From NCBI GenBank assembly GCA_014653385.1, contig JACWER010000001.1:107708-171707 (forward strand): a stretch of DNA of 64,000 nucleotides, in the 5' to 3' direction. Each line of letters starts with the position of its first letter. Positions within the stretch are counted from its first letter, which is position 1. Positions 26,157-34,714 of the stretch are shown here, one piece after another. This stretch comes from Pelagibacterales bacterium SAG-MED50. GTDB taxonomy: Bacteria > Pseudomonadota > Alphaproteobacteria > Pelagibacterales > Pelagibacteraceae. Under the pieces are notes generated by a model that ran no database searches, was not told the DNA's origin, and saw only the letters and a list, made by a program, of their open reading frames with translations. The translations under genes and the position numbers were made by a program.

Positions 26157-26163
26157 TAGCACT

Positions 26164-27222
26164 ATGGCACAAAACTTTTTAGAAATTGAAAATGTTACTT
26201 TTGCAGCAAGTGATAAAAATAAAGTTAATAATGTCTCACTAAATATAGAGAATGAAGGAGATATTATTTGTCTGCTAGGCCCCTCAGGAATTGGTAAGAC
26301 AACAATATTAAGAACTATAGCAGGCCTTGAGAAAATTCAATCAGGAAGAATTTCCTTAAAAAATAAAACTATTTCATCTAAAGATGTTCATGTTGAACCA
26401 GAAAACAGAAATATTTCTCTGGCGTTTCAAGATAATTCACTATTTCCACACTACAATGTTCTTCAAAATATTGAATTTGGAGCCGAAAGAAATATAAAAA
26501 AGAAAAAAAATTTAACTATTAATGAAGTTATTAAATTTCTTCATTTAGATCATGTTAAAGATAAATTTCCTCATCAAATTAGTTCTGGAGAAGCTCAAAG
26601 AGCAGCGTTAGCAAGGGCATTACTTTCTAAGCCAGATTTACTTTTATTAGATGAACCATTATCAAATGTAGATCAAAGTTTTAAAGAAGAAATTCAAGTT
26701 AAGCTTAAACAAGTTTTAACTGATTTAAAAATTACTACAATTATAGTTACGCACGACTCTTATGAAGCGTTTTATCTTGGAAGCAAATGTGGAATAATTT
26801 TAGATAGCCAATTGAAACAATATGATGACCCTTACAATGTTTATCATTTTCCAAACTCTGTAGAGGTTGTAAATTTTTTAAATAGAGGCATTTTAATTCC
26901 AGCAAAAGTTACAGGAGAAAACAGTTTAGAAAATGAAGATCTAGGAACAATAAATGGAAATTTTACTAAACATTATCCAAAAGGTTCCGATGTTCAATTA
27001 TTATTGCAACCAGAGGATCTTGAGCATGATGATCAGAGTAATTTGAAGTTAGAGGTTGTAGATAGAAAGTTTAGAGGTACCAACTTTATCTACACTTTAA
27101 AAACAGGTAATGATCTGTTGATACCAGTTTTTGTACACTCTCACCACATGCACCAACATGAAGTTGATGAAAAATTTGGTATTAAGAGACCAATTAATAT
27201 TGATCACATAGTTTGTTTTTAA
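26164..27222 (+). CDS. Fe(III) ABC transporter, ATP-binding protein (FbpC type)
   Basis: The 352-residue ATPase has Walker A GPSGIGKTT, signature SSGEAQRAALARALL (SGEAQ replaces SGGQQ), Walker B LLLLDEPLSNVD and switch His in IIVTHDSYEA. A C-terminal beta domain (from about residue 240) with LLLQPEDLEHDDQ is the TOBE-like regulatory region found in iron transporters. The ENRNISLAFQDNSLFPHYNV Q-loop is standard. It completes the ferric iron transporter. Confidence 0.9.
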   Translation: MAQNFLEIENVTFAASDKNKVNNVSLNIENEGDIICLLGPSGIGKTTILRTIAGLEKIQSGRISLKNKTISSKDVHVEPENRNISLAFQDNSLFPHYNVLQNIEFGAERNIKKKKNLTINEVIKFLHLDHVKDKFPHQISSGEAQRAALARALLSKPDLLLLDEPLSNVDQSFKEEIQVKLKQVLTDLKITTIIVTHDSYEAFYLGSKCGIILDSQLKQYDDPYNVYHFPNSVEVVNFLNRGILIPAKVTGENSLENEDLGTINGNFTKHYPKGSDVQLLLQPEDLEHDDQSNLKLEVVDRKFRGTNFIYTLKTGNDLLIPVFVHSHHMHQHEVDEKFGIKRPINIDHIVCF

Positions 27223-27236
27223 TAATATTTAATTAA

Positions 27237-27923
27237 ATGCTCTCAAAAAAACAATTATTTACGAGAGGAATGTTTGATATTTCTCCACATATGCTTTCAG
27301 TAATTCCATTTGGAATTATTTGTGGAGCAATTGGAGTTGAGCTTGGATTTAATCCATACTTAGTTTATGCAATGTCCATCATTATTTTTGGAGGAGCTTC
27401 ACAAATTGTATTTTTGCAATTATTATCAGGAGGCGCTTCTAGTTTAGTAGCTGTTACATCTGTTGGAATTATCAATTCAAGACACTTATTATATGGAGCA
27501 GTTTTATCTGAATATCTTGAAAAATTATCATTTATTAAAAAGTTATTAATTTCTTATTTTGTAGTAGATCAAGGGTTTGCTGAGTCTAATAAATTTTTTA
27601 AAAAAAACAAAGATGAGCAATATTTACATTATCATTTAATTGGTACAGGTTGCACAATGTGGGTTTGCTGGCAGATAGCAACATTATCAGGGATAGTTTT
27701 GGGTTCATTTGTTCCTGCAGAGCTTGGATTAAAATTTGCAATACCACTTACTTTTATAGCTATTGTTGTACAAGATTTAAAAAAAATTGATCATGTAATT
27801 GTTATGATTACTTGTGGCTTAAGTTCTTTATTGTTTTTTGATGCTCCATTTAAATCTTATATAATTATTTCACCAGTTATTGCTTTATTTGTTGCTTCAT
27901 TAATATTGAGGTTAAAAAAATGA
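27237..27923 (+). CDS. azlC: AzlC-family branched-chain amino acid exporter, large subunit
   Basis: The 228-residue membrane protein matches AzlC: IPFGIICGAIGVELGF, MSIIIFGGASQIVFLQLLSGGAS, and INSRHLLYGAVLSEYL, with about six to seven hydrophobic segments. AzlC and AzlD together export branched-chain amino acids or their analogues. Its stop overlaps the azlD start (ATGA). It follows the iron ATPase gene by 14 bp, but a functional link with iron is not evident. Confidence 0.85.
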   Translation: MLSKKQLFTRGMFDISPHMLSVIPFGIICGAIGVELGFNPYLVYAMSIIIFGGASQIVFLQLLSGGASSLVAVTSVGIINSRHLLYGAVLSEYLEKLSFIKKLLISYFVVDQGFAESNKFFKKNKDEQYLHYHLIGTGCTMWVCWQIATLSGIVLGSFVPAELGLKFAIPLTFIAIVVQDLKKIDHVIVMITCGLSSLLFFDAPFKSYIIISPVIALFVASLILRLKK

Positions 27924-28237
27924 CCTGGTTTTCAATTATCATTGCAGGAATATTAACTTACTTTATGAGAATGACTATGATTGCGCTAGTTGATAGAGAC
28001 TTGCTTGGAGATAAAATTAAAGCTGTATTAGAATATGTTCCTTCAGCGGTGTTTCCTGCAATAATTTTTCCAGCAATCTTTATAAATGATTATGGGACAT
28101 TTGTCGAAATGAATGATCCTAAAATTTTTGGAGCTATCGTTGCAATTATTGTTGGTTATTTTTCAAAAAATATTATTGCAACTATTTTATCTGGATTGAT
28201 TTCTTATTGGTTTTTAATTTTTGTTATATTTAGTTAG
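27920..28237 (+). CDS. azlD: AzlD-family branched-chain amino acid exporter, small subunit
   Basis: The 105-residue protein has four hydrophobic stretches and the AzlD pattern: SIIIAGILTYFMRMTMIAL at the N-terminus, LEYVPSAVFPAIIFPAIF in the middle, and IVAIIVGYFSKNIIATILSG. It is the partner of the AzlC protein, translated by ATGA coupling. Its last 8 bp overlap the end of the convergent persulfide dioxygenase gene. Confidence 0.85.
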   Translation: MTWFSIIIAGILTYFMRMTMIALVDRDLLGDKIKAVLEYVPSAVFPAIIFPAIFINDYGTFVEMNDPKIFGAIVAIIVGYFSKNIIATILSGLISYWFLIFVIFS

Positions 28238-28913
28238 CACCTAATTTAATATTTCTACTAACATTTGTTTCTATCATTTTAGGTTTAGCTAAATTTAGCT
28301 TAGACATTATATCCACATATTCATCTACACTTTTCACTTGTAGTCTAGGATTAAATTTTTTTTCATTTCCAATTGTACTTGAAAACTTACCATTATAATC
28401 ATGGCCAGGATAAACTAATGTTTCTTCAGGTAACTTTAAAAGATTACTGAATAAAGAGTTATAAGCATCTTTAGAACTTCCATTTTGAAAATCTGTTCTG
28501 CCTGTTCCATTTATTAAAAGCGTGTCGCCAGTAAATAGATAATTGTCTAATAGGAAACTATAGCTGTCTGACGTATGTCCCGGTGTGTACATTGATCTAA
28601 TCTTCAAATTATCAATATGGATAATTTCATCATCTTTAACTTTAATTTCGACAGTATCTGCAGGTGTATGTTCTCCCATTATAGTGATGCAATTAGTAGC
28701 TTGCTTTAATTTTGAGGCACCCGTGATATGATCTGCATGAATATGAGTGTCAATTACTTTTACAAGTTTAAGATCTAGTTCCTTGAGTGCATTAATATAA
28801 TCTTCAACATTTTCTAAAACAGGATCTATAATTACAGCTTCGCGACCTTTTGCCGAGGCAATTATATATGTATAAGTTGATGTTTCAGTATCAAAAATTT
28901 GTTTAAAGATCAT
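28230..28913 (-). CDS. Metallo-beta-lactamase fold protein, likely persulfide dioxygenase (ETHE1 type)
   Basis: The 227-residue protein has the HxHxDH metal motif as THIHADHITGA, then TPGHTSDSYSFLL, LFTGDTLLINGTGRTDFQNG and VYPGHDYNG. The GRTDFQ and YPGHDY elements are those of ETHE1-like persulfide dioxygenases, which oxidise glutathione persulfide to sulfite. It would act on sulfane sulfur from sulfide, which links it to the methanethiol oxidase at 10632. No rhodanese domain is attached. A short inverted repeat lies in the gap to the divergent cytochrome gene. Confidence 0.8.
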   Translation of the reverse strand: MIFKQIFDTETSTYTYIIASAKGREAVIIDPVLENVEDYINALKELDLKLVKVIDTHIHADHITGASKLKQATNCITIMGEHTPADTVEIKVKDDEIIHIDNLKIRSMYTPGHTSDSYSFLLDNYLFTGDTLLINGTGRTDFQNGSSKDAYNSLFSNLLKLPEETLVYPGHDYNGKFSSTIGNEKKFNPRLQVKSVDEYVDIMSKLNLAKPKMIETNVSRNIKLGAN

Positions 28914-28920
28914 TTCTTAA

Positions 28921-28942
28921 ATTAACACATGTACTTGTTAAT
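28921..28942. promoter_or_regulatory. Inverted repeat between persulfide dioxygenase and cytochrome c genes
   Basis: ATTAACA (28921-28927) and TGTTAAT (28936-28942) form a symmetric 7-bp dyad with an 8-bp spacer. It sits 8 bp before the persulfide dioxygenase start and 26 bp before the cytochrome start, so it could be a shared operator. The spacing suits an ArsR-type or other dimeric winged-helix repressor. The regulator is not identified. Confidence 0.45.
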
Positions 28943-28968
28943 ATAAATGAAATATCTATATAACTTAT

Positions 28969-29415
28969 ATGCTTAAGTATATAATTAAATCATTACCAGT
29001 ATTAATTATCTTCATCATATTTAGTAGTTTAACAGTTGCTAAAGCACACAATCATTTTCCAATTACAAATGAATCAAAAATTATGATTGAAAGAGGTAAG
29101 ATTGCATATCAAAAAAATTGTGCTTCTTGTCATATGGTAAATTTGTCAGGTGCTGAAGATTGGAAAGGTGTGGATGAAGATGGGCATCGAAAAGCTCCAC
29201 CTTTAAATGGAACTGGGCACACTTGGCATCATGATGACAAAACACTTCATGCTATTATAAAATATGGATTAGCAAAATTAGTAAATAATTATCAAGGTAA
29301 GATGATTGGTTTTGAAGATGAATTATCTGATAAAGAAATTGACAGTGTATTGGCTTATATCAAGTCTTTTTGGTCTAAAGAAGAGTATGAATATCAAATA
29401 AATTTAAGTAAATAA
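28969..29415 (+). CDS. Exported class I cytochrome c
   Basis: The 148-residue protein has an N-terminal signal (LPVLIIFIIFSSLTVAKA) and one haem site, NCASCHM (Cys-x-x-Cys-His), near residues 50-55. The likely Met ligand is in YQGKMIGFEDELSDKEIDSVLAYIKSFW, a standard class I C-terminus. It would be a periplasmic electron carrier. The divergent neighbour is a persulfide dioxygenase, and a DUF4396 membrane protein follows by 2 bp; the set recurs in marine alphaproteobacteria as I recall, possibly in copper or sulfur stress. Confidence 0.85.
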   Translation: MLKYIIKSLPVLIIFIIFSSLTVAKAHNHFPITNESKIMIERGKIAYQKNCASCHMVNLSGAEDWKGVDEDGHRKAPPLNGTGHTWHHDDKTLHAIIKYGLAKLVNNYQGKMIGFEDELSDKEIDSVLAYIKSFWSKEEYEYQINLSK

Positions 29416-29417
29416 TC

Positions 29418-29855
29418 ATGACAGCTAGTACTTTTAATTGGTCCTGTAATCACACATGGAAAAGAAGTGCAAAAAATACAGCATGGTGCTTATTAGGATG
29501 TGCTATTGGAGATTTTGGAACAATATTATTTTTTCAATTAACAAAAATTCCATTTCCAGTTTTAGGAATTATGACATTAGCAATTATCAATGGATTAATT
29601 ACAAGTATAATTTTAGAAACCATTGTACTTATGAAGCAAAACTTTGATTTTAGAAATGCTTTAAAAACAGCAATGGGGATGAGCTTTATTTCAATGGTTA
29701 GTATGGAAGTTGCAATGAATTTAACTGATTATCTTTTAACAGGTGGAGCCATGTTAACGTGGTGGGTGGTACCAATCATGCTAGCAGTAGGCTTCTTAAC
29801 GCCTTGGCCTTATAACTATTGGCGTTTAAAAAAATTTGGCATTGCTTGTCATTAA
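29418..29855 (+). CDS. DUF4396 membrane protein
   Basis: The 145-residue protein has four hydrophobic segments and matches DUF4396 as I recall it: a Cys/His-containing N-terminus (FNWSCNHTWKRSAKNTAWC), GCAIGDFGTILFF, MGMSFISMVSMEVAMNLTDY, and the conserved end LTPWPYNYWRLKKFG with a final CH. The Cys, His and Met residues at both ends suggest metal binding. Its function is not established. It starts 2 bp after the cytochrome c gene. Confidence 0.7.
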   Translation: MTASTFNWSCNHTWKRSAKNTAWCLLGCAIGDFGTILFFQLTKIPFPVLGIMTLAIINGLITSIILETIVLMKQNFDFRNALKTAMGMSFISMVSMEVAMNLTDYLLTGGAMLTWWVVPIMLAVGFLTPWPYNYWRLKKFGIACH

Positions 29856-29883
29856 CAATACAAAATAACTATTAAATTACAAA

Positions 29884-31074
29884 ATGCTCAATAAGAATTT
29901 AATTATTTTAACTATTTGCCAAGTATTTTCTTTTACAGCACCTCCAATTACAGTTTTTATAAGTGGAATTGTTGGGTTAAAGATTTCTCCGATAGCTTCA
30001 TTAGCAACACTACCAACATCTTTATCAATAGTTGGTACTGCAGTATTTTCATTTTTTGCAGCAAAGATAATGAGTAAAATTGGAAGAAAAAAAGGTTTTA
30101 TATTATCATCAACATATTCAAGTTTAGCATCATTGCTAGGAGCTTATTCTATTTACACAGAAAATTTTATTTTATTTTGCATTTCGTGTTTTGTAATTGG
30201 AACAGGGATTGCTTTTACTCATCAATACAGATTTGCTGCAGCCGAAACTGTTGAAAAAAATGATAGCTCTAGAGCTATATCAATTTTACTACTCGCAACA
30301 ATTCTGTCTGCTCTAATAGGTCCTAATGTTGCAAACTTTACAAAAGATATAATTTCAGATCATCTTTATACAGGCTCTTATATTTCTTTAGCAGTCTTAA
30401 CAGTTATACCAGTTTTTTTATTAATTTTTTATAGAACAGATAAAAATCCAAAGCCAAAAGAGAACACGAGTGGTAATCAAAGGTCATATTTTGAGTTATT
30501 ACAAAACCCGATTATTCTTCAAGCAATTGTTACAGCTGCTTTTGCATACTCAATAATGTCATTCATAATGACCGCTACTCCAATCAGCATGTATAAGATG
30601 CACGGATTCACATTAGGTTCGACTAGTATTGTTATTCAATCACACATAATAGGAATGTTTTTGCCATCTTTAATTACAGGATCATTAATAAAAAAATATG
30701 GCCATTCTAAAATAATTTATTCTGGAGCTTTAATTTATTTAACTTGTATTTTCTTAAGTTTTTATGATCAAACGTTCATAAATTACTTAATTGCATTAGT
30801 ATTATTAGGTATTGGATGGAACTTTTTATTTATTGGAGGAACGAGCTTATTAGTTCTTTGTTACAAGGAAAGTGAGAAATTTAAAGTACAAGGTTTTAAT
30901 GATGTGTTAGTTTTTTCAATACAATCTATAGCAAGTCTTATAGCAGGTTATTCAATTTTAAAATTTAGCTGGAATGAAATTAATTTAGCATGCATTCCAT
31001 TAGTTTTGTTGATTATTTTGGTTTCGATAAGATCGGATATATATCAAAAAAAATTATTAATTTCTAAATCTTAG
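29884..31074 (+). CDS. Major facilitator superfamily transporter
   Basis: The 396-residue protein has about twelve hydrophobic segments in two halves separated by a charged loop (RTDKNPKPKENTSGNQRSYFE, near residues 183-203). The MFS loop motif appears as SKIGRKKGF after the second helix. It belongs to the broad drug/sugar exporter type; the substrate cannot be read from the sequence. It is the last plus-strand gene before the convergent cytochrome b561. Confidence 0.8.
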   Translation: MLNKNLIILTICQVFSFTAPPITVFISGIVGLKISPIASLATLPTSLSIVGTAVFSFFAAKIMSKIGRKKGFILSSTYSSLASLLGAYSIYTENFILFCISCFVIGTGIAFTHQYRFAAAETVEKNDSSRAISILLLATILSALIGPNVANFTKDIISDHLYTGSYISLAVLTVIPVFLLIFYRTDKNPKPKENTSGNQRSYFELLQNPIILQAIVTAAFAYSIMSFIMTATPISMYKMHGFTLGSTSIVIQSHIIGMFLPSLITGSLIKKYGHSKIIYSGALIYLTCIFLSFYDQTFINYLIALVLLGIGWNFLFIGGTSLLVLCYKESEKFKVQGFNDVLVFSIQSIASLIAGYSILKFSWNEINLACIPLVLLIILVSIRSDIYQKKLLISKS

Positions 31075-31136
31075 AATGATTATGGAAATGTATTAAAATT
31101 TAAAGATAGGTTAATTTGTTTAATTATAAAGAATAA

Positions 31137-31664
31137 TTAAAGAATTTTTTTTAATAAATTATCATTAAAAAATAATTTATGGGTAATAACTGCCATTAAA
31201 TGAATTACAATTAAAACTATTAATAAATAGTTTGAAAAAACATGAACATCATAAAATAATTCACCTAATTGAAAATTATCTTGAATTTTAATTTTTTTAA
31301 AAATGATCGTTAGAGTTTCACCATTAAATAATTTTTTAAAAATTCCTGATATTGTGATTGATAGAATTGTCACATATAGCATTATATGATTAAGCTTTGC
31401 TAAAAATCTTTGACCTTTAAAGATACTTGGTTCCAACTTAGGAGTTGGATTAAATAATTTGTAAAGTAATCTCAAAATTACTAGGTAAAATATAGATAAA
31501 CCAATTGTTATATGAATATTTTCTAAACTTATTCGTTCTGGTCCAAAATCTAAATCTACTAAATAAAACCCAATTGGAATTTGTGCAAAAAGTAACACTG
31601 CACTTATCCAGTGTAATAATTTTGATATCAAACCATACTCTGCTAAAGTATTTTTAATATGCAT
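31137..31664 (-). CDS. Cytochrome b561 family protein
   Basis: The 175-residue protein has four membrane helices with the expected haem His residues: KLLHWISAVLLFAQ, NIHITIGLSIFYLVILRLLYKLF, LNHIMLYVTIL and DVHVFSNYLLIVLIVIHLMAVITHKLFF. It moves electrons across or within the inner membrane. Its start codon lies within the palindrome ATGCAT together with the first possible start of the divergent cytochrome c', which suggests the two haem proteins are expressed and act together. Confidence 0.85.
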   Translation of the reverse strand: MHIKNTLAEYGLISKLLHWISAVLLFAQIPIGFYLVDLDFGPERISLENIHITIGLSIFYLVILRLLYKLFNPTPKLEPSIFKGQRFLAKLNHIMLYVTILSITISGIFKKLFNGETLTIIFKKIKIQDNFQLGELFYDVHVFSNYLLIVLIVIHLMAVITHKLFFNDNLLKKIL

Positions 31665-32126
31665 GGCCTAATTAAACATATTGTGAAGATGATTGGTATC
31701 AGTTTATTAGTGATATTTACTATAATTATAAGCACTAACGCAAACTCCGAACAATCAGCTGAAGACATCATTAAAAATAGAAAAGCTTTATTTAGCAAAA
31801 ATTATAATACAGCTAAAAAAGTTCAATCTCTTTCATCAAATGGTGATTTCGACGAGGCAAAAGAATTAATGTTAGAAATGAGTGAAAATTACATAGCTTT
31901 AAAAGAAATGTTTCCTGAAAATACTAAAGAAGGATTTAAAACAGAAGTTACCCCGCTAATATGGGAGGAAAAAGAAAAATTTAACTCTTTAATGGAAAAA
32001 TCTTCTAATGACATGGTTCAGTTAATATCAACTATTGAAGATGAAGACGATATTAGAGGAACATTAGGAAAGTTAATGTGGAGTAACTGCAAAGCTTGTC
32101 ATTCAAAATATCGATTACCACATTAA
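31659..32126 (+). CDS. Exported cytochrome c' (class II)
   Basis: The 155-residue protein has a signal peptide and a helical bundle ending in the C-terminal haem site NCKACHSKYRLPH, the mark of class II cytochromes c. The first start (31659) shares the ATGCAT palindrome with the divergent b561 gene; a second Met at 31689 (MIGISLLVIF) would leave a normal signal peptide and a short promoter space and may be the real start. Such proteins carry electrons or bind NO. The b561 protein is a likely partner. Confidence 0.8.
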   Translation: MHGLIKHIVKMIGISLLVIFTIIISTNANSEQSAEDIIKNRKALFSKNYNTAKKVQSLSSNGDFDEAKELMLEMSENYIALKEMFPENTKEGFKTEVTPLIWEEKEKFNSLMEKSSNDMVQLISTIEDEDDIRGTLGKLMWSNCKACHSKYRLPH

Positions 32127-32156
32127 ATCTATATTATTTATAATTTATTAAACCTA

Positions 32157-32678
32157 ATGATCCCAATAAAAATTAAAGAACACTTAGATAATTACATTCA
32201 TCAAGAAGTCTATGTTCAAATAGCAGTAATAAAAGGTAAGGAAAAAATATCAACTAAAGCAGCCATTAATAGTTATTTTAACTCAAATCATTTTAGAGAT
32301 CTGTCTGAAGGAAGACCTTATGATCATTTTATAGATGGATTAAATGATAAGTGCTTAATCAAATTAGTAGACTCACCTATGAAAGATAAAGAAACCAATG
32401 ATCAAGTAATTCAAGAGCTTCAAAAAAAGTTAAAGGAGTTAAGTAGTGATGATTTAAAAAATACTTTCTGGGAAATAGAAACTGGAGAATTTGTGAACAA
32501 GGATCAAATTAAAGAACTTGAATTAGAAAGAGATCAAATGATTAAAAGCTTAGATCTTAAGGATAAAGATATTGTTCATCAGGTTCTAGTTGATTTTTGC
32601 AAAAAATATGAGGAACTGTGCAGCTTAAAATATCCTGATGCCCCATTACCACTAGAAATATTAAAAAACATTAATTAA
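32157..32678 (+). CDS. Unknown soluble protein, 173 aa
   Basis: I recognise no family. The protein is charged and mostly helical, with a KxxKELxSDDLKNTFWEIETGEFV stretch in the middle and a coiled-coil-like segment at residues 110-135 (KDQIKELELERDQMIKSLDLKDKD). Three cysteines occur (NDKCLIK, DFCKKYEELC). There is no signal peptide or membrane segment. It follows the cytochrome c' gene by 30 bp and may be an independent unit. Confidence 0.6.
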   Translation: MIPIKIKEHLDNYIHQEVYVQIAVIKGKEKISTKAAINSYFNSNHFRDLSEGRPYDHFIDGLNDKCLIKLVDSPMKDKETNDQVIQELQKKLKELSSDDLKNTFWEIETGEFVNKDQIKELELERDQMIKSLDLKDKDIVHQVLVDFCKKYEELCSLKYPDAPLPLEILKNIN

Positions 32679-32690
32679 ATCTTATTTAAA

Positions 32691-33548
32691 TTATTTTTTA
32701 TCAATTAATTCACTAATAAAATTTTCACCATAGCCATCATCTACAGCTTTTTGAAAATAATTTTTATTGTTTTCAGCAATTTTTTCAGCTTCTGGAAAAT
32801 CTTTTAATAGATCTTGAATGTAGGTTAAGTCTTTTACAGAATTAGTCGCAGTAAACTTAAATCCTTTTAAATCTCCTACTAGCATAGCATCAAAAACTCT
32901 AGTAAGTGCTGCTGAATTCCCAGATCCAAGTTTTGCAACATCAAATAATTTTTGTAAATCTAAATCAAATTTTTTGGCTGCTTTAGCCATATGGTTTATT
33001 AAAGCTGCATTTCCAAGTGTTAAAAAATTGTTTAAAAGCTTAGATTTTGCACCCATTCCAACAGGACCAAAATGAAAATAATTTTTACAAAAAAGCTTTA
33101 ATGTTTGTTCAGCTAATTTAAAGTTTTTGTCTGTTGCTCCAACAATACCACCTAAAACACCTTCTTCTGCTTGAACAGGCCCTCCCATCACAGGGCACTC
33201 AATATAATTAATATTGTTAGATTGATAAATTTTTTCAGTTTCAATTGATCCTGTTTTATTGTGAGTTGTAATATCAATTATTAAAGTATTTTTATCTAAA
33301 ATTTTAGATAGCTTAAGAGCAATTTCTTTTGCAATAGGAGTATTAGTTACACATTTAATTAAAACATTTAATTTTTTTTCTTTAAATTCTTCTAGGGTTT
33401 TAACTTCTTTTGCACCTTTGCTTATAATTTTTTCTATTGGCTTTCTATTTTTGTTAGCGATTACAAATAGGTTATTACCTTTTTCCAAAATATTTTTAGC
33501 TATTCCATAGCCCATGTATCCTACACCTATAAAACCAATGTTGTTCAT
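32691..33548 (-). CDS. 3-hydroxyisobutyrate dehydrogenase-family oxidoreductase
   Basis: The 285-residue protein has the NAD(P) site IGFIGVGYMGYGIAKNIL, the family motif CPVMGGPVQAEEGVLGGIVGAT, and the catalytic-Lys segment GMGAKSKLLNNFLTLGNAALINH. Members oxidise 3-hydroxy acids such as 3-hydroxyisobutyrate, tartronate semialdehyde partners or 4-hydroxybutyrate. It is coupled by ATGA to the upstream gamma-butyrobetaine-hydroxylase-like gene, so a hydroxylated product of that enzyme may be its substrate. Confidence 0.85.
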   Translation of the reverse strand: MNNIGFIGVGYMGYGIAKNILEKGNNLFVIANKNRKPIEKIISKGAKEVKTLEEFKEKKLNVLIKCVTNTPIAKEIALKLSKILDKNTLIIDITTHNKTGSIETEKIYQSNNINYIECPVMGGPVQAEEGVLGGIVGATDKNFKLAEQTLKLFCKNYFHFGPVGMGAKSKLLNNFLTLGNAALINHMAKAAKKFDLDLQKLFDVAKLGSGNSAALTRVFDAMLVGDLKGFKFTATNSVKDLTYIQDLLKDFPEAEKIAENNKNYFQKAVDDGYGENFISELIDKK

Positions 33549-34648
33549 AAATTAAATTTTCTTTTTAAGTGTCTTAATTTACCCTCTGTACTATCGTAGT
33601 CAATGTAGCATCCTTGTAAAAATCTATTACCTTCTTTTACTTCATATGAAGTTCTGCCATGAAGCAATCTATAATTGTCCATCATCAATAAATCTTTTTC
33701 AATAAGCTTAAACTCTATTCTGTATTTTTCAGAGTTATACATTTCAGATAATTTTTTACGCGCTTTATAGAATATATCCAATTTTTCTTTATCTAACATT
33801 GGCACATAATCTAATCGTGGACTAAACCTAACTTGTTTAAAAGTCTTATCATCGTTAAGTTTAATTAATTCTGACCAATCTTCTAAAACTATATCTTTAT
33901 CAATGAATTTAAATCGTACTTTCACCTCAGATAAAATTTTATAAAACTCTGGATTTTCTTTTTTTAAATCTTCAGTCACTGTAAAACCATCTACTAGTGT
34001 AGATAGCCCTCCCGTTACTTCACTTTTAATACAATGAAGAAGTTGAATGCATGGAACAGGATTACGGTAAGGATTGTCTGTATGAGGAGATAAACCTAAA
34101 GATGTGTATGCTAGATCATTTGGATCTGGCTTAGATTGAACGTTAAAAAATTCACCAAAATTTGTTCTTCTGACACTTCCAATTGAATTAGCAAATTTTA
34201 CAATAAAGTTGTTGTCTGTAGGAATATTTTTAATGATTGCAAATCCATATTTATAGAAAGAAACAAGCAAATCATACATTTCTTTGCTATCAAAAAAGTT
34301 ATCTTGGTATTCAAAATTTTTTATATTTTCTAAAGCTGAGTTCCATTTTATTTTAGGGATAGACTTTATAACTGTATCCTCATTAGAGAACTCTAAGGCA
34401 AGCTTCTCAATATCTAATTTAGATTTAACACCGTCATTAAAGTTAATTTCAAGAAATTTTTCTTTTATAATAGCGGTATTTATTGATATTTCGTTGCTTA
34501 AGGTTGTTGGATCAAATAGTCGTTGCTGTGTACCTTTGTCTAAAAATTCCTCACCATCCACTCTTTCTCTTAACCAAAAAGGGTGTATCTCTTTTTTGAT
34601 TGAACCAATATTCAAGTAAACTTTATTTTCATTAAGTTCAATTTTCAT
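33545..34648 (-). CDS. Gamma-butyrobetaine hydroxylase-like Fe/2OG dioxygenase (TauD fold)
   Basis: The 367-residue protein has the two-part layout of gamma-butyrobetaine/trimethyllysine hydroxylases: an N-terminal domain with IHPFWLRERVDGEEFLDKG and a TauD domain with HxD in LSPHTDNPYRNPVPCIQLLH, the distal His in YRLLHGRTSYEV, and the 2OG-binding Arg in GNRFLQGCYIDYD. The Cys cluster that binds zinc in the human enzyme is absent. Possible substrates are trimethylammonium compounds, including butyrobetaine or trimethylaminoethylphosphonate, which suits an osmolyte-degrading cell. It overlaps the dehydrogenase gene by ATGA. Confidence 0.8.
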   Translation of the reverse strand: MKIELNENKVYLNIGSIKKEIHPFWLRERVDGEEFLDKGTQQRLFDPTTLSNEISINTAIIKEKFLEINFNDGVKSKLDIEKLALEFSNEDTVIKSIPKIKWNSALENIKNFEYQDNFFDSKEMYDLLVSFYKYGFAIIKNIPTDNNFIVKFANSIGSVRRTNFGEFFNVQSKPDPNDLAYTSLGLSPHTDNPYRNPVPCIQLLHCIKSEVTGGLSTLVDGFTVTEDLKKENPEFYKILSEVKVRFKFIDKDIVLEDWSELIKLNDDKTFKQVRFSPRLDYVPMLDKEKLDIFYKARKKLSEMYNSEKYRIEFKLIEKDLLMMDNYRLLHGRTSYEVKEGNRFLQGCYIDYDSTEGKLRHLKRKFNL

Positions 34649-34714
34649 AACTAAAATCTAGAATTATTTAAATTTTAACTTTATTCAACATAAATAAAAT
34701 AGTAAGAGATTAAC

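Noticed and set aside
31119..31141. AT-only hairpin TTTAATTAT/ATAATTAAA between MFS and b561 genes
   Set aside because: Nine A-T pairs only; such stems are common by chance at this composition, so it is not listed as a terminator.
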